From: Symsagittifera roscoffensis
Taxonomy: Eukaryota; Xenacoelomorpha; Acoela; Convolutidae
NCBI RefSeq assembly: GCF_963678635.1
Contig: NC_087070.1
Span: 1,418,512-1,482,511, forward strand
Reading direction: 5' to 3'
DNA: 64,000 nt
Shown here: positions 12,201-22,032 of the stretch, one piece after another
Layout of the letters: each line of letters opens with the position of its first letter
Numbering within the stretch: position 1 is the stretch's first letter
Position numbers and translations under genes: made by a program
The notes under the pieces: model-generated
Database searches by the model: none
What the model was told of the DNA's origin: nothing
What the model saw: the letters and a program-made list of their open reading frames with translations, nothing else

Positions 12201-12997
12201 ATGCGTGATGTCAAGAGTGAGGAAGATGAAGGGCTAAGCATCCAGCAGGTCGACGTGTCAGCAGAACAACACGTGAAAACGCAAGATCCCCTCTTCGGTT
12301 GGACAGCAACCGACAAGCCGCTCGAAATACCCCCAGATAATTTAGACCCAGCATCATCGACGGGGACGTCGATAAATTTTTTTGTCCGGGGAGTGGGGTA
12401 GGACTTACCCACACCAAACATTTGATGATAAAGAAACTCAGGGAAGTAAGAGAGACCAACGGACTAGAAGTGGGCGAGGAAGAAGCCGAACCTACCATAG
12501 GACGAAATTTCAAAACGAAATTTGAAATCCCCAATGAATACTCGGAGAACATCCTAATAACGGACAGCGACTTCACTCTGTCAGACAGGACTAGCGCGAT
12601 CTGTGTAACGGCGGACATGAGCTTCAAATCGAGACTGGAGGCCGACTTCAAGAGAGAATACCAGAACGCGGAGTTTCTATTCAGACAGAGACCGGGGCTG
12701 GGAGGAATGGCTGCGCTTCCCCCATAAGTGGCACAAGTCCCGGGTAAATACCTGTGCTTTCTAGTGACGAGGGTCAATGAAAGGAATACGATAGATCCTG
12801 AGCACGTGATGTTAGCACTAACGAGACTGAGGGATTTCATGACTGATAGAGTGTTAATGGAGGTCTCGATGCCAGTTTATGACCCAAACAGGGGCAAGTT
12901 GTGCCCAAGGGAGTTATATGCCATCCTACACGTGGTCTTCGCAGAAACAGAGATAATGGTACACCTACACAAGAAATACTACTTGAGTATCACCTGA
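12201..12997 (+). pseudogene. Macro-like domain downstream of integrase, copy 1
   Basis: After a charged linker (12201-12500) the frame reads ENILITDSDFTLSDRTS, AICVTADMSFKSRLEADFKREY, GKYLCFLVTR, ALTRLRDFM and NRGKLCPRELYAILHVVF. Order and spacing match macro domains of the Poa1/ADP-ribose type: strand, AD loop, FKxxF helix, YLVTK strand, helix, then 'MPxxGxGLxxLxWxxV' and a final F-x-T-D-like strand. Macro domains bind or hydrolyse ADP-ribose. The usual glycine-rich 'GAGIA' part of the binding loop is replaced here, so binding is uncertain. One stop (TAA, 12725-12727) interrupts it. The same domain lies after integrase in copy 2 (48178-48921). Confidence 0.72.
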
Positions 12998-13370
12998 GCT
13001 ACGGGTGGACAACGGAGGTCTTGAGTAAGGGTAAATGGGGACCTCGGGGCAGGTAGAAGGATTTTAACGTGATTGGCATGACAATTATAATTTAAACGGT
13101 GCTAAAACATTAAATGAATCTGCATGCTCTTAAAAACTTCCAATTGAATTGTTTTAGTATAACGGATGGAGGGATAAGGTTTTAACTACAAAAATTGGGG
13201 GGAGGTTTAGGTTAGGAATATGACACATTAGTCTAAAAAGTGGATTTTACTTTCAGATTGATTTGATTAAATCGAAACTGACGTTTTCAACACAATCATT
13301 CGAAAGAGAATAGAAAGTCTTGAACAAAGTTCACGATCAGAAACATTGGGAAGAGATTTCTCATGTACTC
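12998..13370 (+). other. Non-coding spacer between pol-macro and ORF2
   Basis: AT-rich, no long ORF. The sequence tggattttactttcag ending at 13256 resembles a 3' splice site and lies about 250 bases before the probable ORF2 start. That would suit expression of ORF2 from a spliced RNA, as for env in errantiviruses, but no donor was identified and copy 2 shows no obvious equivalent. Confidence 0.4.
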
Positions 13371-13478
13371 AAGTTGGTACGTTAATTCACAAGTGTGTAC
13401 GGTAATTCACGAGTTGGTACGGTAATTCACGAGTTGGTACGGTAATTCACGCGTTGGTACGGTAATTCACGAGTTGGT
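13371..13478. repeat. 20-bp tandem repeat before ORF2
   Basis: About five copies of a 20-bp unit (gagttggtacggtaattcac, with small variants) stand directly upstream of the ORF2 start region. The array runs into the first in-frame ATG at 13474, so the more likely ORF2 start is the next Met at 13510 (MADRFW), which aligns with the ORF2 start of copy 2. Confidence 0.9.
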
Positions 13479-13509
13479 TGGTGCGCGAGATAATCTAGAA
13501 ATTGTAAAA

Positions 13510-14740
13510 ATGGCAGATCGATTTTGGAAGTCCATGCCTGCGGCGCTAAAGAGGCCGACGCTCGATGAGTTGTACAGGCGCTTGAGGGACCTGGACTACA
13601 CCCAAGTGGACGAGAGGATGGCAGTGATGTTGAATGCCATCCTGCAATTAGAGGAGCAAGGTGAATGCAGAGAATCCGCGACCGAAGCTGTCTTGATGGT
13701 CGGCTACACCACGGAAGGTATATCCAATCAGGAACAGACATTATGGCTATCCTGGAACGTGGATGGAGAGGTGAGAGGATTCGACTTGGCGAGGAATCCT
13801 GGCTTAGGCAACAACACTGAGTACGGCGCGGGAGAATTCCCATTGCCGGTCAGACCCTCAGCAAGATCAGCTAGCCAGTCCACGAGCAAGCCACCCTCTA
13901 TGACGAGAGCCCAGCAAACGGAACAGACGTATCTTGACCTCAGAAACCTGAAGAGGGAACTTGAGAGGGCGCAGAGGGAAAAGAACAAAGCGAATCTTTA
14001 CCGGGATAGCGCGAAACTCGAGAGAAATCAAGCGAATCTGGAGAGGGACCAGGCGATCCTTGAGAGGGATCAGGCGCGTCGTGACCTTGATATGTTGAAA
14101 GCGGAGCACCAGCAAGAGCAGAGGGTGCGAGAGAACGCGGCGAAGTGCGAGCATTTGAAGTCGGGACTTGAAAGGATCCAGAGTCGACAACGAGAGCTCG
14201 ACCAACAAAAGCAAAAGGAAACCAGGACGACGGAACGAGCAGTTACGAGCTCAAGGCCGGAGTCGCGTATGGAGGTGGATGAGGCTCCCCGGTCGAAGGG
14301 AAGATTCAACTTAGACCGTGCGGCCCAAGAACACATAAACGAGGGGCTGGAAGTATGGATACCAACCGAGTCAGCGTCCTCCCTGCGCGGTTCGGAGACG
14401 ACGCAACCGATACGCCCGTTGATGGACGTGGCACTGCCGGGATACACCCCGAGCTCAACCCCGAGCAGCAGTCAGGTGAGCGGGAGCTCATCGCGTCTTA
14501 AGGAGTTACACGAGAGGCTACAGCTGAGAAGTCGTGAAGGTCCAGCTAGAGCGGAGGTGCCCCCAACCTGGAGAGAGCAACCGGTCAGGAGCGTGGTGAT
14601 CGCAAGCTACAAGAAGAACACGGAGGGCAGATACCACAAGAAGCACAACCGCATGGATTGGAACGCGGCGCAGCGGGCGAGAAGGGATTGTTTTCATGAC
14701 GCGTCTTGGGCTGAATACTTCACACAGCCACGAAAACCTG
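13510..14740 (+). pseudogene. ORF2 N-terminal region: helical start and long coiled coil, copy 1
   Basis: The Met at 13510 begins a conserved N-terminal helix pair (LDELYRRLRDLDYTQ, then MAVMLNAI) that matches copy 2 (47608-47757: LDEINRRLIDCNFGL, MFTVALLNAM). From about 13930 to 14230 there is a strong coiled coil with near-perfect repeats of the type NLERDQAxLERDQA, then a Ser/Pro-rich linker. The frame is fully open to the SGNH domain. No match to a known viral or host family is recognised. The coiled coil suggests multimerisation. Confidence 0.65.
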
Positions 14741-15290
14741 AGGGTGCAGCTCACCTGATTGTAGGGGACAGCCTGATATGGGTGCTGACCCGAATCCAGT
14801 CGTACTGGCAGACTGGAGTCTTGAGTTTCTCTGGAGCCGCAACGCCGCAGATGTTGGCATCACTCGAGATGGTAGGAATGGCTAAGATGTACACATTGAC
14901 CCTAATAATGGGGACCAATGACGTGTCCAGAGGGGAATTAAGGAAAGTCAGAGCTGCATCCTGGAGGAGTTGCGGATTCAGATGGATCCCGCCATACTCA
15001 CCGTTTGCACCGTCCCTTACAACATGATGGCTGATCAACATGCGATGGAAATGAACGAGAAAGTGCGGGTCCTGAACGAGATAATCAAGCAGATACATCA
15101 AAGGAGTGTCCTCCCCATCAGATTGTTGGACGTAGCCGACCAGATGGAGAGGTCTTTCCCAGAGGATGCGTCCTCAGATGGAATCCACTTCGACAGGCAT
15201 AGAGGCCTGGAGTGGTTGAACGACGTCTTCCAGAGGCACATAAACGAGTTGGAGGCAGACATGCTTGAGACGGCCCAATTCACATTTGGT
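14741..15290 (+). pseudogene. ORF2 SGNH/GDSL-hydrolase-like domain 1, copy 1
   Basis: Block I is GDSL (14764-14775, AHLIVGDSLIWVL), holding the would-be nucleophile Ser. Block III is GTND (14911-14922, LIMGTNDVS). Block V is DGIH (15177-15188, SSDGIHFDRH), giving the Asp-His pair. These are the three diagnostic motifs of SGNH hydrolases (esterases, lipases, acetylhydrolases) in the right order and spacing. A frameshift near 14940-14970 splits the domain between GTND and DGIH. Ser, Asn, Asp and His are all present. A fragment of the last block also occurs at 54763-55177 (minus strand). Confidence 0.75.
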
Positions 15291-15985
15291 CCACCCCCAA
15301 ATCCCCCTTTCCTTGCCACAAGACCCCTGTCCAGTCGCCTGGGAGCGGGAGTCGACTCGAGAGACAGCTCGAGAAGCAGCCGGACTAGGTTACCGGGTTG
15401 CACGCCGATGGAAGCTGAAGAAGCGGAGTCATCAACGCCCCAGAGTTCAGTGGTGTCCTCAGTGGTAGTGGTAGAGGACAGGAGAGTGGAGAAGACAACG
15501 AAGGCGAGTCGGACGCGATATCTGGAGAAAGTAAAGGAGTTGGACCTGGAGGATCTGGAGTGCAGACAGGAGTTGGCAGAAGTCCTGGGGCTCAAGCATG
15601 TGTCACATGGGGACTTGAGTCGGCACCAGTGCGTAGACTGGCTAAAGGCCCATGAAGCGCATTTCTCAAGAGCAAGAATGATGAAGACGGCTAATCTGAC
15701 TGGGATTCCCATGAGATCAGTCATGGGACCGATAAATTACAGACCTCTCAAGTTGCTGGGGAGTCCGGGATTCATAGTGGAGCCACCTAATAACAGAACA
15801 AGTATCGCCAGGATCAGATTGGCGACTCCTGCACAGTTGAGGTTGGTGGACAAGCTACTGGATCCAAGAGAGATGGAATTGCCAGACGCCGCTTACGAGG
15901 GTGCGAGATTGGCAGAGGACCCAAGATATGGGAAACCCTGTGGCAATGCTCAGTTGGCCAAGACACTGACAGTTTATGACAGAGC
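15291..15985 (+). pseudogene. ORF2 linker between SGNH-like domains, copy 1
   Basis: A Ser/Arg-rich low-complexity part is followed by a basic-acidic helical region and then a folded-looking segment (DWLKAHEAHF, RPLKLLGSPGF, RLVDKLLD). The second half can be aligned loosely with copy 2 (46285-46596, ending in LYRIGSVDCL). I recognise no domain. Confidence 0.5.
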
Positions 15986-16450
15986 AGACCCAGCAGCCGC
16001 GAGAGTGATCATCGTGACGGTATCGGACTTCGAAGGAACTCTAGCATACTCGCTGCCAGGTGCAGAATTGAACCAGATGTTGACCTTGGTGGTGGCGATA
16101 AAGTCACAAATGCCCTGCGAACCAGAGCTGCTGCTGTTCGCGGGAATGAATGATCAACTGCATGCGGCTGGGCTTCTAGAGCAGCTGAAGGGGGACGAGC
16201 CTACGCCAAAGAAAATATGGTAGACCATCCGGACGTTGTTTGCCGCGATGAATGAGGTACAGGAGAACGTCAGTTCGCGATTTGGGCCCAAGACGAAGGT
16301 GGTATTCACGACATCCCCTGGATACGCAAGCATGCACCCTGCTCTGCAGTTCGTGTATGCTATTTTGATTCTGATAGCTGAAGGGAACTCATGGCGGATC
16401 CTAATGGCAGCTCCCAATCGAGAGCTGGAACCTACGAACTTGAGACTACG
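15986..16450 (+). pseudogene. ORF2 SGNH-like domain 2, copy 1
   Basis: The segment reads ARVIIVTVSDFEG and, about 40 residues later, LLLFAGMNDQL (16143-16154 codes GMND). Copy 2 has KILIVASSDYLY and VVIVAGSNDHL; copy 3 has LIIANSDFAH and IVFAGINDH. The pattern of a strand ending in S-D and a second strand ending in A-G-x-N-D-(H/Q) resembles SGNH blocks I and III, but the GDS order is altered and no DxxH was found, so it may be a non-catalytic paralogue. A TAG at 16221-16223 (after KKIW) interrupts the frame; the downstream SPGYASMHPALQFVYA continues in frame. Confidence 0.5.
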
Positions 16451-18460
16451 GAAGTCAGAACTGGCGGCGAAATGGGCGGACGTGTCCCATGCCTTGAGGG
16501 GATTTTATGAACTAGCAGATATAATCATTGTGCTGGATGAGCTCCTCTTACTTGAGATCTCGAATTTGGCCAGGCAGCTGAGGTTCAGTCCGACAGTAGG
16601 GGATGACCACCCGATAATAAGTCACCTGACAGCCAGCTTATGGTTCCGAGGCATGGACGTGACCATCACGAGCTCCACGAGCAAATCGAAGGGACCAAGT
16701 AACGAAAGGAAGAATGTGGATGCGACTGAAAAGCAACTGGAGTCGATGGTGTATCGACTAACGCAAGAGAGAGGCAGGTTGCCGTTTCTAACACCAAGAC
16801 TCGAGAATGCTACTGACAAGACAAGGGAGAGTGCCCCACCTCTTGTGAAGCAGATCTGGGAATTTCTTGAGGCACAATTGGAGGCAGCCGAGAGCAGGGA
16901 GATGACGGTGGCTAGGTTTGTCACGGCAGCTAATGAAGTCACCATTGGAGGATTCTGAGGACGAGGAGAGATCACGAGATACTGGAATTCTTGAGTCCTT
17001 GTTGGGAGAAGAAATACATGGCTGCAGTGTTTTGTGCGAAAGAGACCATTTTCGGGGCCTTTGTACAAGAACTCTTGAGCATGCCCATAAGCCTCTTGCT
17101 AGCCCTATACTTAGTTTACCCGAGATACCTGTTTAACATGGGTCCAGCGTACATGTTCAGTCGGGGTGTAGAGACACTTCGGATTGACGGATATCTGGCG
17201 CTGGTGCTCCTGACTCATGACGAATTGGTGTCATTCCATCGGCTGATGAACGGTGAGGAGAAGAACCCGAAGACGAAAGAGGAATGGAGGGAGGCGAATG
17301 GTGGTATCCCTCTACTGACCGATCTATGCCTGGCGATGAGGTCTGACCCAGTGGGAATGATCAGGGGACTAGAAGAAGTCGTGACTTGTATCTACGGACC
17401 AGCGGTGACATACGCCTTTCCGGACCCTCTAGTGGCTGCATACCGCCATTCAGTAGTGCACGTGAGCTTAATAAGCGTGTTGGATGGGACGACGTTGAGC
17501 TGGTGTCAACAAGAGGTGCTCAGGGCGCGGATGAGTAATACAGTGCTCTTCGGGAAGGTGAAAGATCCCGAGTTGGTGGTATTCAATTTCCGGGGGCAAC
17601 TGCAGTGCAGGATGGGGGGAAAACGTGAAGGCCCCATCGAGACGTATCCCAAGTTTTGGAACCTGAATCCCCTGACGGCGAACGGACAAGAGATCCTGAG
17701 AATACCGGCGCGGAAAAAGAGCTTCGAGTTGGTAAAAAAGGAGCTCGAGGCGACACTATAGAAAGAAGCCTTACCCGCGACCATTCCTGAGTTTCCAACT
17801 GTCAGGATAATCACCCTGGGGATGAATAGCCCCCTGGTAGTACCATCCTTATTCGCGAGAGCTACAGTGGAGAGACAGCAAGTGGAGTTCACCGATGGCT
17901 GGGACCCTTTGTTCATTGGATATACGGCGGCGGTCTATTTCCACACCTGCGATATCAAGATTAACTCATGGACGACTCAAGCCAAGAAAATGAGAGGCGC
18001 AATGCCTCCAAAATTCGAGGTGCGGGAAATCTTGAGAACGCTTGATCGGGCGAGCTTGGAGAACGAATTACCGATATGGGATGATGGAAGAATGATCGTG
18101 GAGGAGGGACACATCGCACTGAAGGACGAGATGAAGTTTGCCACAAGGAAGTAACGGGCACCTTACGGATTGGAACAGGTGGAAATGAGGCAAGAAGGGA
18201 GAGAGCTGGATGCGGCAGGCTCGTTATATGTAGCTCTGACGGAATATAAAAAGCAAGACCCCGCGACACCCTCACCCCTGTCGGTGGGCACTCCGGGAGA
18301 CAAAAGAAGTGGCCCCGTAGTGGACCGATTTAGGAAGATACTCGAGAGAAGACAAGCTGAGTCGGGAGAAGAGAGCATGGACGAAACTCTCAGTGAGACG
18401 GGGGGGGGATGGAAGTGGGGAATACACCTGAGCCGAAACCAGCAGAGGTGGATTTAACCG
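16451..18460 (+). pseudogene. ORF2 central region of unknown function, copy 1
   Basis: Four open pieces (to 16958 in one frame; 16991-17761, 17822-18154 and 18170-18457 in another) form one decayed region of about 660 residues. Stretches such as PNRELEPTNLR, IPLLTDLCLAMRSDP, CIYGPAVTYAFPDP and YPKFWNLNPL are matched in copy 2 (PLLTDLSPDG, PTETHVFPDV) and copy 3 (PNRELEVENLRPLRAEL, MPLLTDLSLAMRTDP, IYGPAVTFAFPDV, FPKLWNLRPY). This shows selection on the protein before decay. No family is recognised; it looks globular and mostly helical with no obvious membrane segment. Confidence 0.65.
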
Positions 18461-18478
18461 CCCAAGAGCTACAAAGAT

Positions 18479-19803
18479 ATGTTTCTGGGGACTCTGGATG
18501 AGAAGGCTTGGCGGGATTTCTTGAGTGAGTTTGATCAGGAGATGAAGAGTGAGACCACGCTGGATAACTTCAAGGAAGAACTGTGGAACACGGTGGTCAA
18601 GTTTGGGGAACCAGTGTTGATGGCCATCGGACTGGATGAAAAAGCAAGAAAGGAGTTGCTGAGCAAGATGGTCAAGTTGAGGGAGGCGCGACAGAAGACC
18701 AAAGATGATCAATGTAAAGACGGCTCTACTCTGAAGAAAAAGACTGATGATAAAATGATTAAAGTTAAGGGGGAGGATATGATTAAGACTAGTAATATGA
18801 TTAAGAGTACAAGTATTCTTAAGGCTCGAGCAGGGGGAGGCAAGAGTTAGAAGGGTCGGACTGGTATGGAGAGATCGAATCTGTGATGGTAGTGACGACA
18901 CCCCCAAGCAAAGATATGAAGTCTCGAAAGAGGAAGCGGGAGACGGAGGAGTTGAGCAGTCCGTCGGTGGATGCTGTCTCGGAGAAGAACTTGAGGGAGA
19001 CTGCCCCCATGATCTTAGCGCGGTGGAAGACGGCAGCCTACAAGAGTAGCTCCGAACCAAGGAGGCTAACCGAAATAGTGAAAGAGATAGAGGTCTCGAC
19101 AAGTCTGTTAACGGAAGAAGACTTCAAACCTCAGAAGACAGGCTCAAAAAAGGGTTCGACGAATGGACAGACCTGGGAAGTAGACGTGGGAAGAGAATGG
19201 ATCTCGAGCGGACATCAAGCTATTGGCAAACAAGTGGCCAATGACCCTCTTGAGAAGAATGCGACAAGGAATACGGCTCGACCTTGGTGGGTGGCCCTAG
19301 AGACGATGAAGGAATTGGAGGACTGTCTCAAGAAGCTTGATCAAGGGGTGTCCCGCAAGCGTCGCAATTGGGCTACTCAACAGAAAGCCGAAGTTAACAA
19401 GTTGGAACTGGCAAATTAGCTAAAGCGAACTTGGCTGAGCCTGTTGCGGGATTATTTTGAGGAGGCGATGAAAACACCTTCATCAGCATTGCCTCTGATG
19501 GCGAATCCCTTCGTCAGAACCGCGGGACAACTGATGTTCGCGTGGAGCCTAGTGGGAATAGAGTTGGAGGTCTTGACTTCATGTGACAAATTGGAGTTGG
19601 GCAATAGAGACCTGGAAGTCTATCAGATGCTGGTACAACACGTCGCGAGGGACAACTCCGGTCTGAGCCTGGCGAGAAGGAAAGATGCCATTTGTTTTTT
19701 GAGAAGGATAATGTCCGTAATGACCAATAGCACCGTCCAAGCGTGCCATCAGAAGGCCATGGGGTGCAAACCATGGAGAGGAGAGTCTCCGCCATCATAC
19801 TGA
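18479..19803 (+). pseudogene. ORF2 helical and basic region of unknown function, copy 1
   Basis: It starts with FLGTLDEKAWRDFLSEF, matched by copy 2 at 43279 (FLGTLPE). Then comes a Lys-rich segment with repeated 'MIK' units near 18740-18830, and after a frame change at about 18850-18883 a basic stretch (KSRKRKRETEE) that could be a nuclear signal. It continues through helical sequence to 19803 with one stop (TAG, 19417-19419). Copy 2 carries a comparable Lys/Ser-rich region (42359-42991). The function is unknown. Confidence 0.55.
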
Positions 19804-21300
19804 TTGTGTACCAGAGTACGGGAATTGAGAAGGAGGATGACTCGAGGCAATCCCTAGAGAATCATGGAAAACTTGATGAGATACGAAGATACCACAACAA
19901 GAAATTTGAAGAGGCGCATGATGTGCATCGCAACTTAGCCTTAGCTGAGGGTTACGGGAGACCCAATAAAAAAGGAGAGTATCAATACGTGTCTGGAGTG
20001 ATGTGAATAGCGTATAATCCTTTCTTGAATTCCGAAGCCGCGAGCGCGTACAGGAATCATGAGGTGGCGGAGCTTTTTAAATTTTCGACGGAGAAGATAA
20101 TCGTGATTGATCCAACGGAAAGGGAGAAACCGAGCCTGGGCCTGCTACTTGAGGCGACGCCAAAGGTGATACGCGTGCCGCGCTCGAGCAAAAGAGTAGA
20201 ATTGAGAATGGGAAACGAAAATGGCATGATGACTACGAATTTGGGAACGGTTTGGAAATTGCTGAGACCTTCCTGGTGTCCCCATCCTCATACGAGCTTG
20301 ATTGAAGAAGTAACGGAACGAGTAAGGCTAACACCGACAAAAGGTGAGGATCTGGGAACGTTGGACGTGATAGACAGATTAATCCTACCACAGAGTAAAG
20401 CGTCGGGCGGAACAACAAGTAAGCTGGGATCAGTAAAGAAGTTGGAACCTGGTAGCTGTCTTGACTTGACGTGCGGAGGCGGAGGGCACACCTGTGATGG
20501 AAGATCATGTCTCAGAATACAATCTTTTCAAGACCTAGTCACTTGGTTTGGTGATATAACAGAAAGAGAGAAGAGCGAGGTGCAGATAATGGCTGAGTGT
20601 TATACGAACACCACAGTGAATATAGCAACGGCGCTGGGGTTCTTCTCTAGAATGCGTAGTCTGCAACCACTGGAGATGCTGGAGTCTGAACACCATTTGG
20701 TGACGGCGTTGAGCGTAGAGTCGTGGCCAGGGGCGTTGCAAACCATCCAGAAACACATCAAAGGATGGAAGACTGGTCTAGAGGCGGAGATGGGATTTCC
20801 AGTGAGCGAAGCTTATGGCCTACCTGTAAATGCAAAGTCTTTAGTGGGATCGGTAATGGCCAACGTGTGTGGGAGCCATTATCCATTGCACATGGCGATG
20901 GTGGATGTATCCAGCCAAAGGATACTAGTGGATAAGGCCTTCTCGGTACCCAAGTGCGTACGGCTGGCTCGAATGTCGCATCAATCACACAGACTGTTGA
21001 GGAAGATCCTGGGAACGGTGCCGAAGGCACAAATATATGACTTGAGCGAAATCTGGGGAGAAGAATTCTTGAGCTTAGGAGAAGAAAATAAGAGTGATTT
21101 TGAGAGACAGAACGCCATCGGGAAACCGATGGGTAACGTCCCAGCGCCGGAGGAGGATGATGTGGTGCACGAGAAGATGATGGAACTGGAGCCTCTGTTG
21201 GAATCCTCGGGGGAACGCAATCTCCGAAGCATAGAAATTACACATGGGGAATGCCCATGCCACTGCTTGGCACAGACAGTGTGGTACCCGGTGCATACAA
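19743..21300 (+). pseudogene. ORF2 Cys/His-cluster domain, copy 1
   Basis: After a frame change the sequence runs YQYVSGVM, a stop (TGA, 20004-20006), AYNPFLN, TVWKLLRPSWCPHPH, and then a cluster C-x4-C-x4-H-x-C-x4-C coded at 20457-20510. Copy 2 has exactly the same spacing at 41354-41407 and the same flanks (GMAYNPFVN, LMKPSWCPKP, FSVPKCVRLARMS). The cluster suggests a zinc-binding module. Downstream, HYPLHMAMVDVSSQR and FSVPKCVRLARMS form the best-conserved part of ORF2. The frame is open from 20025 to about 21250, then shifts. Confidence 0.65.
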
Positions 21301-22032
21301 ACCTTAGTGTGGGATGTAGAAGAAATTCGGTCAATCGGGTTACCCGATCATCAGCAGAAGGGAACCATCTTGGTAGTAAGCACGATGTTGGCGTTACGAT
21401 GGATCGAAGAAAATGTAACGAAGTACAGGGAGTCGAAGACACCTACGGCGGAATCGATACACGCTATAGATTACAGCAGAAGACTTGAGCTGTTTGAGAC
21501 TGTATGCAAGGTATTCGCCATACCAACGGAAATCAGGCACGTATGGAGCCGCATCAGGTTCTTTCCGTGGTTTCGAGCGTAGTTGACATCTTGGTTGTAC
21601 ATAGCGACGAGGGATCACATGAAGAAATACCAGAAGGAATATCGACAGTTCCTGGCGGAGATAGGACCGGAAGCCTTCAAGAGACCTCTGCTGACCCATC
21701 GAAATGCGATCACGACAGGTTGGAAAAGAGTCGGTAGGGTGTCTAGAGATAATACCAAAGCAAGAGAGTCGATACTGGAGGAAGACTTGGCGAAGAACGT
21801 GAGCTTGAGCCTGCGAAATTCCTTTTGCTTGAACAGGGAATTGAAAACGAAAGGTTTGCCGAATAAGGCAGCGAGGTTGCAAGAGCAAAAGGAGTGGATG
21901 CGATCCTTCGAACAGTTGAGAGCATGGGAAGAGATTGTGATCGGCTCTGATGATGAGGAGGCACTATTAAGGCAGATCATGATGTCAAATTCATCAGGTC
22001 CTAGCACTTCGAAGGCTAGGAATACGAAGTGA
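21244..22032 (+). pseudogene. ORF2 C-terminal region, copy 1
   Basis: Reading moves to a new frame near 21290 and continues, with one stop (TAG, 21580-21582), to the final TGA at 22030-22032. The segment is helical and charged (MKKYQKEYRQFLAEIG, LFETVCKVFAIPTE), and ends with a Ser-rich tail. I did not find a counterpart of this part in copies 2 or 3; copy 2 ends about at 40607, soon after the Cys/His domain. Its function is unknown. Confidence 0.5.

Larger units (their letters stand above)
4231..22032 (+). mobile_element. Giant gypsy-type retroelement with macro domain and ORF2 (copy 1)
   Basis: A run of about 17.8 kb of coding-like sequence on one strand, interrupted by in-frame stops and frame changes. 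It reads gag, zinc knuckles, protease, RT, RNase H, linker, integrase, GPY/F-like tail, macro domain, non-coding spacer and ORF2. The RT-RNase H-integrase order places it in Ty3/gypsy. The macro domain and ORF2 follow the integrase. The same order is found independently in copy 2 (40607-52925, minus strand) and partly in copy 3 (28346-35145). I found no LTRs, so the true ends are unknown. A purine run near 22063-22080 could be a polypurine tract. All parts are decayed; no intact gene is claimed. Confidence 0.8.

Noticed and set aside
20025-21300. ORF2 C-terminal part as a retroviral-type envelope
   Set aside because: No signal peptide, furin-like site or membrane segment was seen; the position is the only argument.
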